Assembly (NCBI RefSeq): GCF_002776525.5
Contig: NC_045443.1
Location: 48,484,157 to 48,548,156 of the forward strand
Length of the DNA: 64,000 bases
Source: Piliocolobus tephrosceles
Lineage: Eukaryota > Chordata > Mammalia > Primates > Cercopithecidae
Reading direction: 5' to 3'
Positions 1 through 10,000 of this stretch are shown in pieces. Under the pieces are notes generated by a model that made no database searches, was not told the DNA's origin, and was given only the letters and a program-made list of their open reading frames with translations. Each line of letters begins with the position of its first letter. The stretch's first letter is position 1. The translations under genes were made by a program, and so were the position numbers.

Positions 1-54
1 CAACAGAGTGAGACTCCATCTCAAAATAAATAAATAATAATAATAAATAAAATG
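1..54 (+). repeat. Alu 3' end, cut by window edge
   Basis: Right-monomer end (agagtgagactccatctc) followed by an A-rich tail with AAT units. Confidence 0.85.
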
Positions 55-81
55 TAACCTTAGAAGGTTTGCCGATACTTG

Positions 82-402
82 ATTTTTTTTTAATTTTTAT
101 TTTTTACTTTATTATTTTTGAGACAGAGTCTTGCTCTATTAGCCAGGCTGGAGTGCAATGGTGTGATCTCGGCTCACTGCAACCTCCACCTCCCGGGTTC
201 AAGCAATTCTTCTGCCTCAGCCTCCCAAGCAGCTGGGATTACAGGCATCTGCCATCGGGCCCAGATAACTTTTTGTATTTTTAGTAGAGACAGAGTTTCG
301 CCATGTTGGCCAGGCTGATCTCGAACTCCTGACCTCAGGCGATCCACCCACCTCGGCCTCCCAAAGCGCTCGGATTACAGGTATGAGCCAGCACGCCTGG
401 AC
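82..402 (-). repeat. Alu, full length
   Basis: T-rich start, gagacagagtcttgctct, end near gccagcacgcctgga. Approximate TSD tgatacNtgatttt on both sides. Confidence 0.9.
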
Positions 403-440
403 TGATACATGATTTTTTTTTTTAATGTAGTCATATACCT

Positions 441-774
441 CATTTTATTTTTTGAGATGGAGTCTCACTCTGTCGTCCAGGTTGGAGTGCAGTGTCTCCA
501 TCTCAGCTCACTGCAACCTCTGCCTCCTGGGTTTAAGTGATTCTCATGCCTTAGCCTCTGAAGTAGCTGGGATTACAGGCGTGCACCACCATGACTGGCT
601 AACTTTTGTATTTTTAGTAGACAGGGTTTCACCATGTTGGCCAGGCTGGTCTCAAACTCCTGACCTCGAGTGATCCACCTAAAGCCTCCTAAAGTGCTGG
701 GATAACAGGTATAAGCTACTGCTTAGCCTCCTAAAGTGCTGGGATAACAGGTATAAGCTACTGCTCCCGGCCAA
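441..774 (-). repeat. Alu with internal duplication
   Basis: TSD-like acctcatttta at 437 and 778. Carries the 42-bp duplication listed separately. Confidence 0.9.
684..767 (-). repeat. 42-bp tandem duplication inside an Alu
   Basis: Units 684-725 and 726-767 both start gcctcctaaagtgctgggat and are nearly identical, lengthening the 5' end of the host Alu (441-774). Confidence 0.85.
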
Positions 775-1640
775 CATACCTCATTTTAAAAGTGTAGTCA
801 TATAGAAAAATAGGATCCAATATGCACACGCTCAGCCCCCAGTTTGGTGTAAAATAAAGACTATTGTAAGCAGTATGCGTATTATGCTCTCTGGTGCATG
901 CTGTTTATCTGGATATGTCATGTCTCGAGTTCTCTGCATGTCTTACCTAGTCTGTCAGTATGTCCTTCAAACTGCTGGAGGGCAGTGACTGGAGAATGCT
1001 CTTGCAATTAATTCTATGTAGAAAGGCATACAGATAGACGATGAATGAAGCCTCATGGTGGTAAACTACCAGTGTTCTCCAAGGATTAAATGCTAAACCT
1101 CAGAAACTGTAGCAGCCGTCCTTTTGTCAACAGACCTCAAGGGGCCTCAGGGGACGGGACAAGAGACATTCATCTCCACCCAGTTTTATTGGCCTCCAGC
1201 CCCACCTTGTGCTGCTGCCAGGATGGCAGTCTTTCCCCCTGACGTTACCATTTTGTCAGGGTAAACAAGCTGTTGCCCAAATGGCACCATCCACCCTCGG
1301 TAAGCATACGGGACCTTTCCCCTACCTCCTTGGAGCCCTCAGTAGGGTTATATGCAAACCAAGTGCCAATCTCACAATTTAGTAAACTTTTCCACTTCAG
1401 GTGTGCCTCTATTGCAGCAGTTACTGCTTGTCTGCCCCACCAGACTGTAAGTCCCTAGAAATCTCTGGCACATGCCAAAGAGGATCAGTCTCCTGAGGAG
1501 AGGAGGGAAAGCCCTGGAGAGAAAAGGGTTGAGGGCCTTGTGCAGCTAGGAGGGCCTTGTGCAGCTAGGAGCCTCTGTTCCCAGCATTTCCCCTGTATCA
1601 CTCGCAGCAGTGATTCTGAATGCCAAGGGAGTGGAATATC
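775..1640. other. Intergenic unique stretch beyond BIN2
   Basis: No gene seen. About 935-1045 resembles an L2 tail (ctggagggcagtgactgg, then gatgaatgaag). 1531-1568 is a perfect 19-bp tandem pair, gagggccttgtgcagctag. Confidence 0.5.
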
Positions 1641-1663
1641 TTTATTTTATCTTATTTATTTAA

Positions 1664-1977
1664 TCTTTTGAGATGGAGTCTTGCTTGGTCACCAGTCTTG
1701 CTTGGTCACCAGTCTTGCTTGGTCACCAGGTACAGTGGCATAACCTCAGCTCACTGCAACCTCCGCCTCCTGGGTTCAAACGATTCTCCTGCCTCAGCCT
1801 CCTGAGTAGCTGGGACTACAGGCACCCGCCACCACACCTGGCTAATTTTTTGTATTTTTAGTAGACGTGGGGTTTTACTATGTTGGCCAGGCTGGTCTTG
1901 AACTCCTGACTTTGTGATATGCCTGCCTCGGCCTCCCAAAGTGCTGGGATTACAGGTGTGAGCCACTGTGCCCGGCC
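1664..1977 (-). repeat. Alu with 17-bp triplication
   Basis: tcttgcttggtcaccag occurs three times in a row (1679-1729) where a normal Alu has one related segment. Ends gtgcccggcc. Confidence 0.9.
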
Positions 1978-1999
1978 AGATGATGCTTTTTAAAGGGTA

Positions 2000-2222
2000 A
2001 CATCAGCCTGGCTATCATGGCAAAACCCCACCTCTACAAAAAACACAAAAATTAGCCGGGCATGGTGGCACGTACGTGTAGTCCCAGCTACTCAGGAGGC
2101 TAAGGTGGGAGAATCACTTGAGCCCAGGCAGCGGAGGTTGCAGTGAGCCTGAGATGGTACCACTGCACTCCAGCCTGGGCAAGAGTGAGCCCTCATCTCA
2201 AAAAAAAAAAAAAAAAAAAAAA
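2000..2222 (+). repeat. Alu, 5'-truncated
   Basis: Begins within the left monomer (catcagcctggctatcatgg) and runs to an A tail of about 25. Confidence 0.85.
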
Positions 2223-2510
2223 AGAAGAAGAAAGAGAAAGGAGTAACAGGATTAGATTTTAGAAAAAATGAGTCCCAAGTATAAACATGTATTTCCAGCT
2301 CCTTAATGAACATATCTACTGGAACATCCTGCAAGGACTACAAATTCCTTGCATCCAGTGCTTGTAGGGGTCACCTAGGGTTTGTTTTATAGCTTAATCA
2401 AGGCATAATTGATGCACAGTAAATTGCACATAAAATACACAATTTGATAAGCTTTGATACATGTGTATACCCCTAAAACTATCACCATAATTAAAATTAA
2501 GAACATTTCT

Positions 2511-2790
2511 CGCTGGACGCAGTGGCTCACGCTTGTAATCCTAGCACTTTGGGAGGCTGAGGCAGGCGGATCACCTGAGGTCAGGAGTTCGAGACCAGCC
2601 TGCCCAACATGGAGAAACTCCATCTCTACTAAAAATACAAAATCAGCCGGGCATGATAGTACATGCCTGTAATCCCAGATACTCGGGAGGCTGAAGCAGG
2701 AGAATTGCTTGAACCCAGGAGCACAGATCATGCCATTGCACTCCAGCCTGGGCAACAAGAGTGAAACTCCATCTCAAGGAAAAAAAAAAA
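2511..2790 (+). repeat. Alu with TSD
   Basis: TSD gaacatttct / ggacatttct at 2501 and 2791. The right monomer is shortened. Confidence 0.9.
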
Positions 2791-2845
2791 GGACATTTCT
2801 TCATCCCTCAAAGTTTCCTCATGGACCTTTAAATTCACCCTCCTC

Positions 2846-3140
2846 GACTAGGCGCAGTGGCTCACACCTGTAATCCCAGCACCTGGGGAGGCCAAGGTGG
2901 GCAGATCACTTGAGGTCAGGAGTTCATGATCAGCCTGGCCAACATGGTGAAACCCCATCCCTACTAAAAATACAAAAATTAGCCAGGCGTGGTGGCGTGC
3001 GCCTGTAATCCCAGCTACTAGGGAGGCTGAGGCAGAATTGCTTGAACCTGGGAGGCGGAAGTTGCAGTGAGCCAAGATAGCACCACTGCACTCCAGCCTG
3101 GGCAACAGAGTGAGACTCTGTCTCAAAAAAAAAAAAAAAA
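2846..3140 (+). repeat. Alu
   Basis: Head gactaggcgcagtgg after ttcaccctcct. Its tail received the AluYR that follows; the TSD partner ttcatcctcct is at 3440. Confidence 0.9.
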
Positions 3141-3439
3141 GGCCGGGCACGGTGGCTCAAGCCTGTAATCCCAGCACTTTGGGAGGCCGAGACGGGTGGA
3201 TCACGAGGTCAGGAGTTCGAGACCATCCTGGCTAACACGGTGAAACCCCATCTCTACTAAAAATACAAAAAACTAGCCAGGCGAGGTGGCGGGCGCCTGT
3301 AGTCCCAGCTACTCAGGAGGCTGAGGCAGGAGAATGGCGTAAACCTGGGAGGCGGAGCTTGCAGTGAGCTGAGATCCGGCCACTGCACTCCAGCCTGGGC
3401 GACAGAGCGAGACTCCGTCTCAAAAAAAAAAAAAAAAAA
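3141..3439 (+). repeat. AluYR-type (Old World monkey lineage) in the tail of another Alu
   Basis: Diagnostic gcgaggtggcgggcgcctg, gaatggcgtaaacctggg and gagatccggccactgcac. Confidence 0.9.
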
Positions 3440-3746
3440 TTCATCCTCCTTACCATGCTCCCCTCCTATCACTGGTCTTCTTCCCATCACAGGCACTAAC
3501 ATGTCTGGTAATAGTGCCAGTCACAGTTCGCCATTTCCCTGGCCACAGGATGGACACATCATGCAAATTGGGCCGGTTGAGTTTTCTCTAAGGAATGTAG
3601 ATCTGGAGAAAACACAGTGGCAGAAGGTGGCAGCTGCTGGAGGGGCTGTCCACATATTCCTACTGCAGACATCTGGGAGCTGGCTCTTGTCCTTCTTGCA
3701 GCCTGGTTCTTCTTTTGGCTCTGTGAGCTGTCTAATATCAACACAT

Positions 3747-4078
3747 CCTTTTTTCTTTTTCTTTTTCTTTTTTCTTTTTTGAGACAGGGTCTCACTCTGT
3801 TGCTCAGGCTAGAGTGCAGTGGCACAATCTCAGCTCACTGCAACCTCTGGCTCCCACATTCAAGCAATTCTCAGTGCCTCAGCCTCCAGATTAGCTGTGA
3901 CTACAGGCTCGCAACACCATGCCCAGCTAATTTTTGTTATTTTTTGGTAGAGACGGAGTTTCATCATGTTGCCCAGGCTGGTGTCAAACTCCTGGGCTTT
4001 GCCATGATATCAGAAGCGATCTGCCCATCTCAGTCTCCCAAAGTGCTGGGATTACAGGCATGAGCCACCGTTCCCAGC
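3747..4078 (-). repeat. Alu
   Basis: Polypyrimidine tail (ctttttctttttc), body from gagacagggtctcactct to ccaccgttcccagcc. Confidence 0.9.
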
Positions 4079-4091
4079 CCCAACATATTCA

Positions 4092-4368
4092 TTTTTTTTC
4101 AGTCTCGCTCTGTTGCCCAGGCTGGACTGCAGTGGTACAACCATGGCTTACTGCAACCTCTGCCTTCCAGGCTCAAGCGATCCTCCCATCTCAGCCTCCC
4201 AAGTAGCTGGGACCACAGGTACATGCCACCAGGCGTGGCTAATTTTTTGTAGAGATGGGGTCTCACTATGTTACCCAGGCTGGACTTGAACTCCTGAACT
4301 CAAGCAATCCTCCAGCCTCTGCTTCCCAAAGTGTGGGATTACAGGTGTGAACCACCACGCTCAGCCCC
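4092..4368 (-). repeat. Alu, old
   Basis: cagtctcgctctgttgccca to accaccacgctcagcc; diverged, right arm shortened. Confidence 0.88.
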
Positions 4369-4510
4369 AATATATCCTTTATTACTTAATTTTGTCAGTT
4401 TGTTGCTTGCAACCAGAGAACCCATATAAATGTACTTCTTTCTGTGGTCACTGTTAGAGGGAAAGACACCACCAAGTTCTAGTCTCTCAAGCCTAGCTTA
4501 GAATAATTCC

Positions 4511-4821
4511 TGGCCAGGTGTGATGGCTCGCACCTGTAATCCTAGCACTTTGGGAGGCCATGGCGGGTGGATCACCTGAGGTCAGGAGTTCGAGACCAGC
4601 CTGGTCAACATGGTGAAACCCTGTCTCTACTAAAAATACAAACAGTTACCCGGGCATGGTGGTGGGCACCTGTAATCCCAGCTACTTGGAAGCTTGGGCA
4701 GGGAATCACTTGAACCAGGGAGGCAGAGGTGGCAGTGAGCCGAGACTGCGCCATTGTACTCCAGCCTGGGCAACAAAGCGAGACGCCATCTCAAACAAAA
4801 CAAAACGAAACAAAACAAAAA
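4511..4821 (+). repeat. Alu
   Basis: ggccaggtgtgatggctcgc head, tail of CAAAA units. Confidence 0.9.
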
Positions 4822-5176
4822 CACCTCCGTTTTCATCATGTGTCCCCTTCTGGCCCATCACTAAATCTTGCCCATGCTGCTCCCTGCTCAATAGTCTATC
4901 TCATTAAAGATCTTATTTTTACCCCCCTCATCATTATTTCCCTCATTCCTAGTACTAGTACTCAGTGCTTGGTAGACAGTTGATGCTCAGTAAATGCTTG
5001 CAGAATGACTGAACGAATGGTGGTATCATCACTCTAAAAACAAGAGCAAGGATGGAAAGGTTTTGGCATTTATCAAGGTGGCAGGTCTTCAGAGCTATTT
5101 TGAAAATGTTTTCACAGATATTTTCATATAAAGTACTGATAGGACTTGAATCCAAGACTTCCTTTTTTAATTTTTA

Positions 5177-5465
5177 ATTTTTTTTTTTTTTTTTTGAGAC
5201 AGTGTCTTGCTTTGTCACCCAGGCTGCACAATCTTGGCTCACTGCAACCCCTGCCTCCTGGGTTCAAGCAATACTCCTGCCTCAGCTTCCCGAGTAGCTG
5301 GGACTACAGGTACGTGTCACCACGCCCAGCTAATTTTTGTATTTTTAGTAGAGACAGGGATTCACCATGTTGGCCAGGTTGGTCTTGAACTCCTGACCTT
5401 GTGATCCACTTGCCTCAGCCTCCCAAAGTAGCTGGGATTATAGGCGTGAGCCACCGTGCCCAGCC
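5177..5465 (-). repeat. Alu
   Basis: Long T tract then gagacagtgtcttgctttgt; ends ccaccgtgcccagcc. Confidence 0.9.
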
Positions 5466-5773
5466 TTTTTTTTTTTTTTTTTTTTTTTAAGACAGGTTCT
5501 CCCTCTGTCACTCAGGTTGGCATGCAGTTGTGTGATTGTTGCTCCTTGCACACTCAACCTCCCAGGCTGGAGTGACCCTCCCTCCTCAGCCTCCTTCCTA
5601 AGTGGCTGGGAGTATAGGTGCACTCTACCGTGCCTGGCCTAGTTTTTAAATTTTTTGTAGAGAGGGGAGTCTATGTTGCCCAGGCTGGTGTCAAACTCCT
5701 GGGCTCAAGTTATCCTCCCGCCTCAGCCTCCCAAAGTGCTGGGATTAAAGGTGTGAGCCACCATACCCAGCCC
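5466..5773 (-). repeat. Alu, old
   Basis: Starts directly at the end of the previous copy; diverged (aagacaggttctccctctgt). Confidence 0.85.
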
Positions 5774-5777
5774 TTTA

Positions 5778-5877
5778 AAATTTTTTTTAAAAATAAGAGA
5801 TGGAGGTCTTACCATCTTGCCCAGGTTAGTCTCCAACTCCTGGGCTCAAGCCGTCTTCCCCCGTTGGCCTCCCAAAG
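5778..5877 (-). repeat. Alu fragment
   Basis: About 100 bp only: agagatggaggtcttaccat to ggcctcccaaagg. Confidence 0.7.
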
Positions 5878-5927
5878 GAATCCAGGACTTCTGACTCCAA
5901 ATTTCATGCCATTTCCAGGATATGATT

Positions 5928-6218
5928 TTTTTTTTTTTGAGACAGAGTTTCGTTCTTGTTGCCCAGGCTGGAGTGCAATGGCGTGATCTTGGCTCACTGC
6001 AACCTCCGCCTCCTGGGTTCAAATGATTCTCCCGCCTCAGTCTTCCAAGTTGCTGCAATTACAGGCATGCACCACCACACCCAGCTCATTTTGTATTTTT
6101 AGTAGAGATGGGGTTTCTCCATGTTGGTCAGGCTGGTCTGGACTCCCGACCTCAGGGGATCCGCCCGCCTCAACCTCCCAAAGTGCTGGGATTACAGGCG
6201 TGAGCCTCCGCACCCAGT
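5928..6218 (-). repeat. Alu with perfect TSD
   Basis: Flanked by ggatatgatt at 5918-5927 and 6219-6228. Confidence 0.95.
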
Positions 6219-6228
6219 GGATATGATT

Positions 6229-6575
6229 GTTATTGTTATACTTTGTATCCTTTCAGTTTCATATCTTCCTCTCTTGTGCTCAGACCCTTACTCATATCAA
6301 GTACTAAACTGTAAACACTAGATCTAGCTCTAAAATGTTATTACCCCTTTCCAAGTGTATCTGCTTATCAACAAAAGTGGGAAGTACATGCTGGATTAAG
6401 GAGAAGAGTCTGTGGCCCTTGGTATCATAAAAGAATTACAGTCAGGAGTTAGGGTGAGCTGGGGGTCAGGGATGTGACTAAAGCTTTCTGAACGTAGGGC
6501 AGAACCAATAACCGTACCTAAGTGGAAAACAGTGTGCTGGGCTGGAACAATGCCCTGTGTCAAATAAACAATCCA
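6229..6575. other. Unique sequence downstream of BIN2 poly(A) site
   Basis: No repeat or coding potential recognised; part may hold BIN2 downstream polyadenylation elements. Confidence 0.5.
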
Positions 6576-7041
6576 CAGATAGTCAGAATCAGACTTTATT
6601 TAACAATCTGAAAATGTGTTCTTCTGGCTTTAAGTCTTGCAAAATGGGTCATAAGTCAAAGACAGATTTGTTCACTATCCTCTGAGTATGTGTGGTTATG
6701 TCGCTGTGTAGACAAGTGTCTGTGTCTATAGATACTTTTGGTTTTTATAGTGATTAAAGCTCCACTTTAGTTAATGTATAAAGTCTTATTCCAATAATGC
6801 TAAAACCAGAATTAAATATTTCCTGAATCTAATGTTCTCTTCTCCCCAGCCTGCCTCCCTCCATCCCTCCCACAAGGCTGCTCCTCCACCTTGATTAATG
6901 CCAGGTCTTTAAGACAGCACCAGCATTCCCACTGAGAACCCAGGAATAGATGCTGGCTCTTATTTCCCTCTGACCTATACCCTCTGGTTGAAGAGCTTCT
7001 CTGGGGAGGTGTGGGGCAGGGGGAGTCTTGGCAGTTTCTCT
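6576..7041 (-). other. BIN2: BIN2 3' untranslated region
   Basis: About 465 bp between the TAA and the predicted cleavage site, free of Alus. It holds a T/A-rich middle part (6600-6830) and a single canonical AATAAA at its end. The exact cleavage position is inferred from that hexamer. Confidence 0.75.
6595..6600 (-). terminator. BIN2: BIN2 poly(A) signal AATAAA
   Basis: AATAAA on the minus strand (tttatt on plus), the only canonical hexamer in the BIN2 3' UTR. Cleavage is expected 15-25 nt further, near 6575. Confidence 0.75.
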
Positions 7042-7071
7042 TTAGAGTTGTGGATTTTCACTTGTAGACAC
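7042..7071 (-). CDS. BIN2: BIN2 coding exon 13 (residues 556-564 and stop)
   Basis: Encodes VSTSENPQL then TAA, matching the known BIN2 C-terminus. Acceptor TTTCCAG. The exon continues into the 3' UTR. Confidence 0.95.
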   Translation of the reverse strand: MSTSENPQL

Positions 7072-10000
7072 CTGGAAAGTAAACATGATTGTGTTAGGTG
7101 TTAACCTGCCTTCCCACCAACCACTTATGGAGGGGTTAAACTCAATCTGCTTCTACTGAATTATACTTCATGTAATGCCACTGGCCTCTCTTGAGGGAGG
7201 CAATGTGAAACTGGTTGTTGGGATTATTGCAAGGACTTGTTGCAGATATTGTTCATTACATCATTCACAATCTCTTTAAGATGTTTCACAGGAGAATTTC
7301 CTTTTTTTTTTCTTTCCGAGACATAGTCTTGCTCCCTGGCTGGAGTGTAGTGGCACAATCACAGCTAACTGTATGTAGCCTTGAACTCCAGGGCTCAAGT
7401 GATCTCACCTCAGCCTCTGAGTAGCTAGGACTACAGGCGCACACAACCATGCCTGGCTAATTTATTTAAAAAAATTTTGGGCCGGGCACGGTGGCTCACG
7501 CCTGTAATCCCAGCACTTTGGGAGGCTGAGGCGGGTGGATCACGAGGTCAGGAGATCGAGACCATCCTGGCTAACATGGTGAAACCCTATCTCTACCAAA
7601 AATACAAAAAATTAGCTGGGCGTGGTGGCGTGCACCTGTAGTACCAGCTACTCGGGAGGCTGAGGTAGGAGAATGGCGTGAACCCGGGAGGCGGAGCTTG
7701 CAGTGAACCGAGATCGCACTCCAGAGTGCAGTCGCACTCCAGCCTGGGCAACAGAGCGAGACTCTATCCCCCCAAAAATAAATAAATAAATAAATAAAAA
7801 ATTTTTGTTGTCTAGAATGGTCTTGAACTCCTGGGCTCAAGTGATCCTCCCACTTTCAGCCTCCCAAAGTGTTGGGATTACAGGTATGAGCCACAGCACC
7901 CAGCCTCTTTTTCATCTTAGTAGGAGTTGTTGTTCTCTTAAGGAATGAGCATCATGAATTGGGTTAACTGATCAGGTTTTTCTCTTCTTGGATTTTAGAA
8001 AGTCTGAAACTAATTTCATGGTCATCCTTAGTAAGCTTATTTTATAGAATGCATTTTTTATACTTGCCTAATTCATGGCTCCATTTTATATCACTATCCT
8101 GTCTCATATAATTCTGAGTTTTTCTGCTATATATTGTGTATATGTGTGTATGTTAATAAACATATATATATGCAGTTCACGTACCACATAATGACGTTTT
8201 GATCAACAATGGACTCTATATACAAAGGTGGTCCCATAACATTATAATGGAGCTGAAAAATTTCTATTGCCTAGTGACGTGGCTGCTATTGCTAACACTG
8301 TAGCCTTCATAACATCACAGCACAACACATTACTCACATATTTGTGATGATGCTGGTATAAACAAACTTACAGTGCTGCCAGCTGTAAAAAGTACAGCAC
8401 ATGCAGTTATGTACAGTACATAATACTTGATAACAATAAACAACTATATTACTTGATTTTTTATTTATTTTTTGAGATGGAGTCTTGCTCTGTCACCCAG
8501 GCTGGAGTGCAGTGGGCGTGGTCTCGGCTCACTGAAAGCTCCACCTACCGGGTTCACACATTCTCCTGCCTCAGCCTCCCGAGTAGCTGGGACTACAGGT
8601 GCCCACCACCACGCCTGGCTAATTTTTTGTATTTTTAGTAGAGAAGGGGTTTCACCATGTTAGCCAGGATGGTCTCGATCTCCTGACCTCGTGATCCACC
8701 CGCCTCGGCCTCCCAAAGTGCTGGGATTACAGGTGTGAGCCACCGTGTCCAGTCACTTGATGTATTTAATATACTATGCTTTTAAAAATAATTTTCTATA
8801 TATATTATTTTTGAAACAGAGCCTCACTCCATCACCCAGGCTGGAGTGCAGTGGCACAATCCTGGCTCACTGTAGCCTCCATGTCCTGGGTTCAAGTGAT
8901 TCTCATGTTCTCATGCCACAGCCTTCCAAGTAGCTGGGATTACGGGTGTATGCCACCATGCCCGGCTAATTTTTGTATTTTTAGTAGAGATGGAGTTTCA
9001 CCATGTTGGCCAGGCTGGTCTTGAACTCCTGGCCTTGAGTGATCTGCCTGCCTCAGCCTCCCAAAGTGCTGGGATTACTGGCATGAACCACCACACCAGG
9101 CTTACAATACTTTTTATTATTATTTTAGTGTGTATTTCTACTTATTAAAAAAAAAGTTCTGCTTATTGGCCAGGTGTGGTGACTCACGCCTGTAATCCCA
9201 GCATCCCAGCACTTTGGGCGGCTGAGGCAGAAGGATCACGAGGTCAGGTGATCGAGACCAGTCTGACCAACACGGTGAAACCCCGTCTCTACTAAAAATA
9301 CAAAAATTAGTGTGGTGGCGCCACCAGCTGTAATCCCAGCTACTCAGGAGGCTGAGGTAGGAGAATCGCTTGAACCCAGGAGGCGGAGGTTGCAGTGAGC
9401 TGAGATTGTGCCACTGTACACTGTACTCCAGCCTGGGCGACAGAGAGAGACTCTGTCCCAAAAAAAAAAAAAAAAAAAAAACCAGTTCTGCTTATTAAAA
9501 AAAACATTAACTGTAAAACAGCCTCAAGTAGATCCTTCAGGAGGAGGCGTTGTTATTACAGGAGATGACAGGTCCATTTGTGGTAGTACCCCGAAGACCT
9601 TCTAGTGGGACAAGATGTAAAGGTAGAAGACAGTGATATGGGTGATCTTAACCCGAGGCCAATGTGTATGTTTGTGTGTTTTTATTTATTTGTTTATAGA
9701 TGGTGTCTAGCTATGTTGCCCAGGTTGTATTTGAACTCGTGGGCTCAAGTGATCCTCCTGCCTCAGCCTCCTGCATAGCTGGAACTACTATAGGCACATG
9801 CCACCACACCCAGCTCTGTGTCTTAGTTTTTAACAAAAAAGTTTTTAAAAGAAACAGAAAAAATATGGGAAAAAAGCTTATAGAATAAGGACATAAAGAA
9901 AATTTTTTTTTGAGACAGAGTCTCGCTCTGTCGCCCAGGTTGGAGTACAGTGGCCGGATCTCAGCTCACTGCAAGCTTCGCCTCCCGGGTTTACGCCACT

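Noticed and set aside
3617..4063. 148-residue plus-strand open frame
   Set aside because: Most of it is Alu sequence; the non-Alu start shows no family resemblance.
1..6575. A gene between the left edge and BIN2
   Set aside because: Open frames there are Alu-derived; the unique stretches show no exon-like structure I can support.
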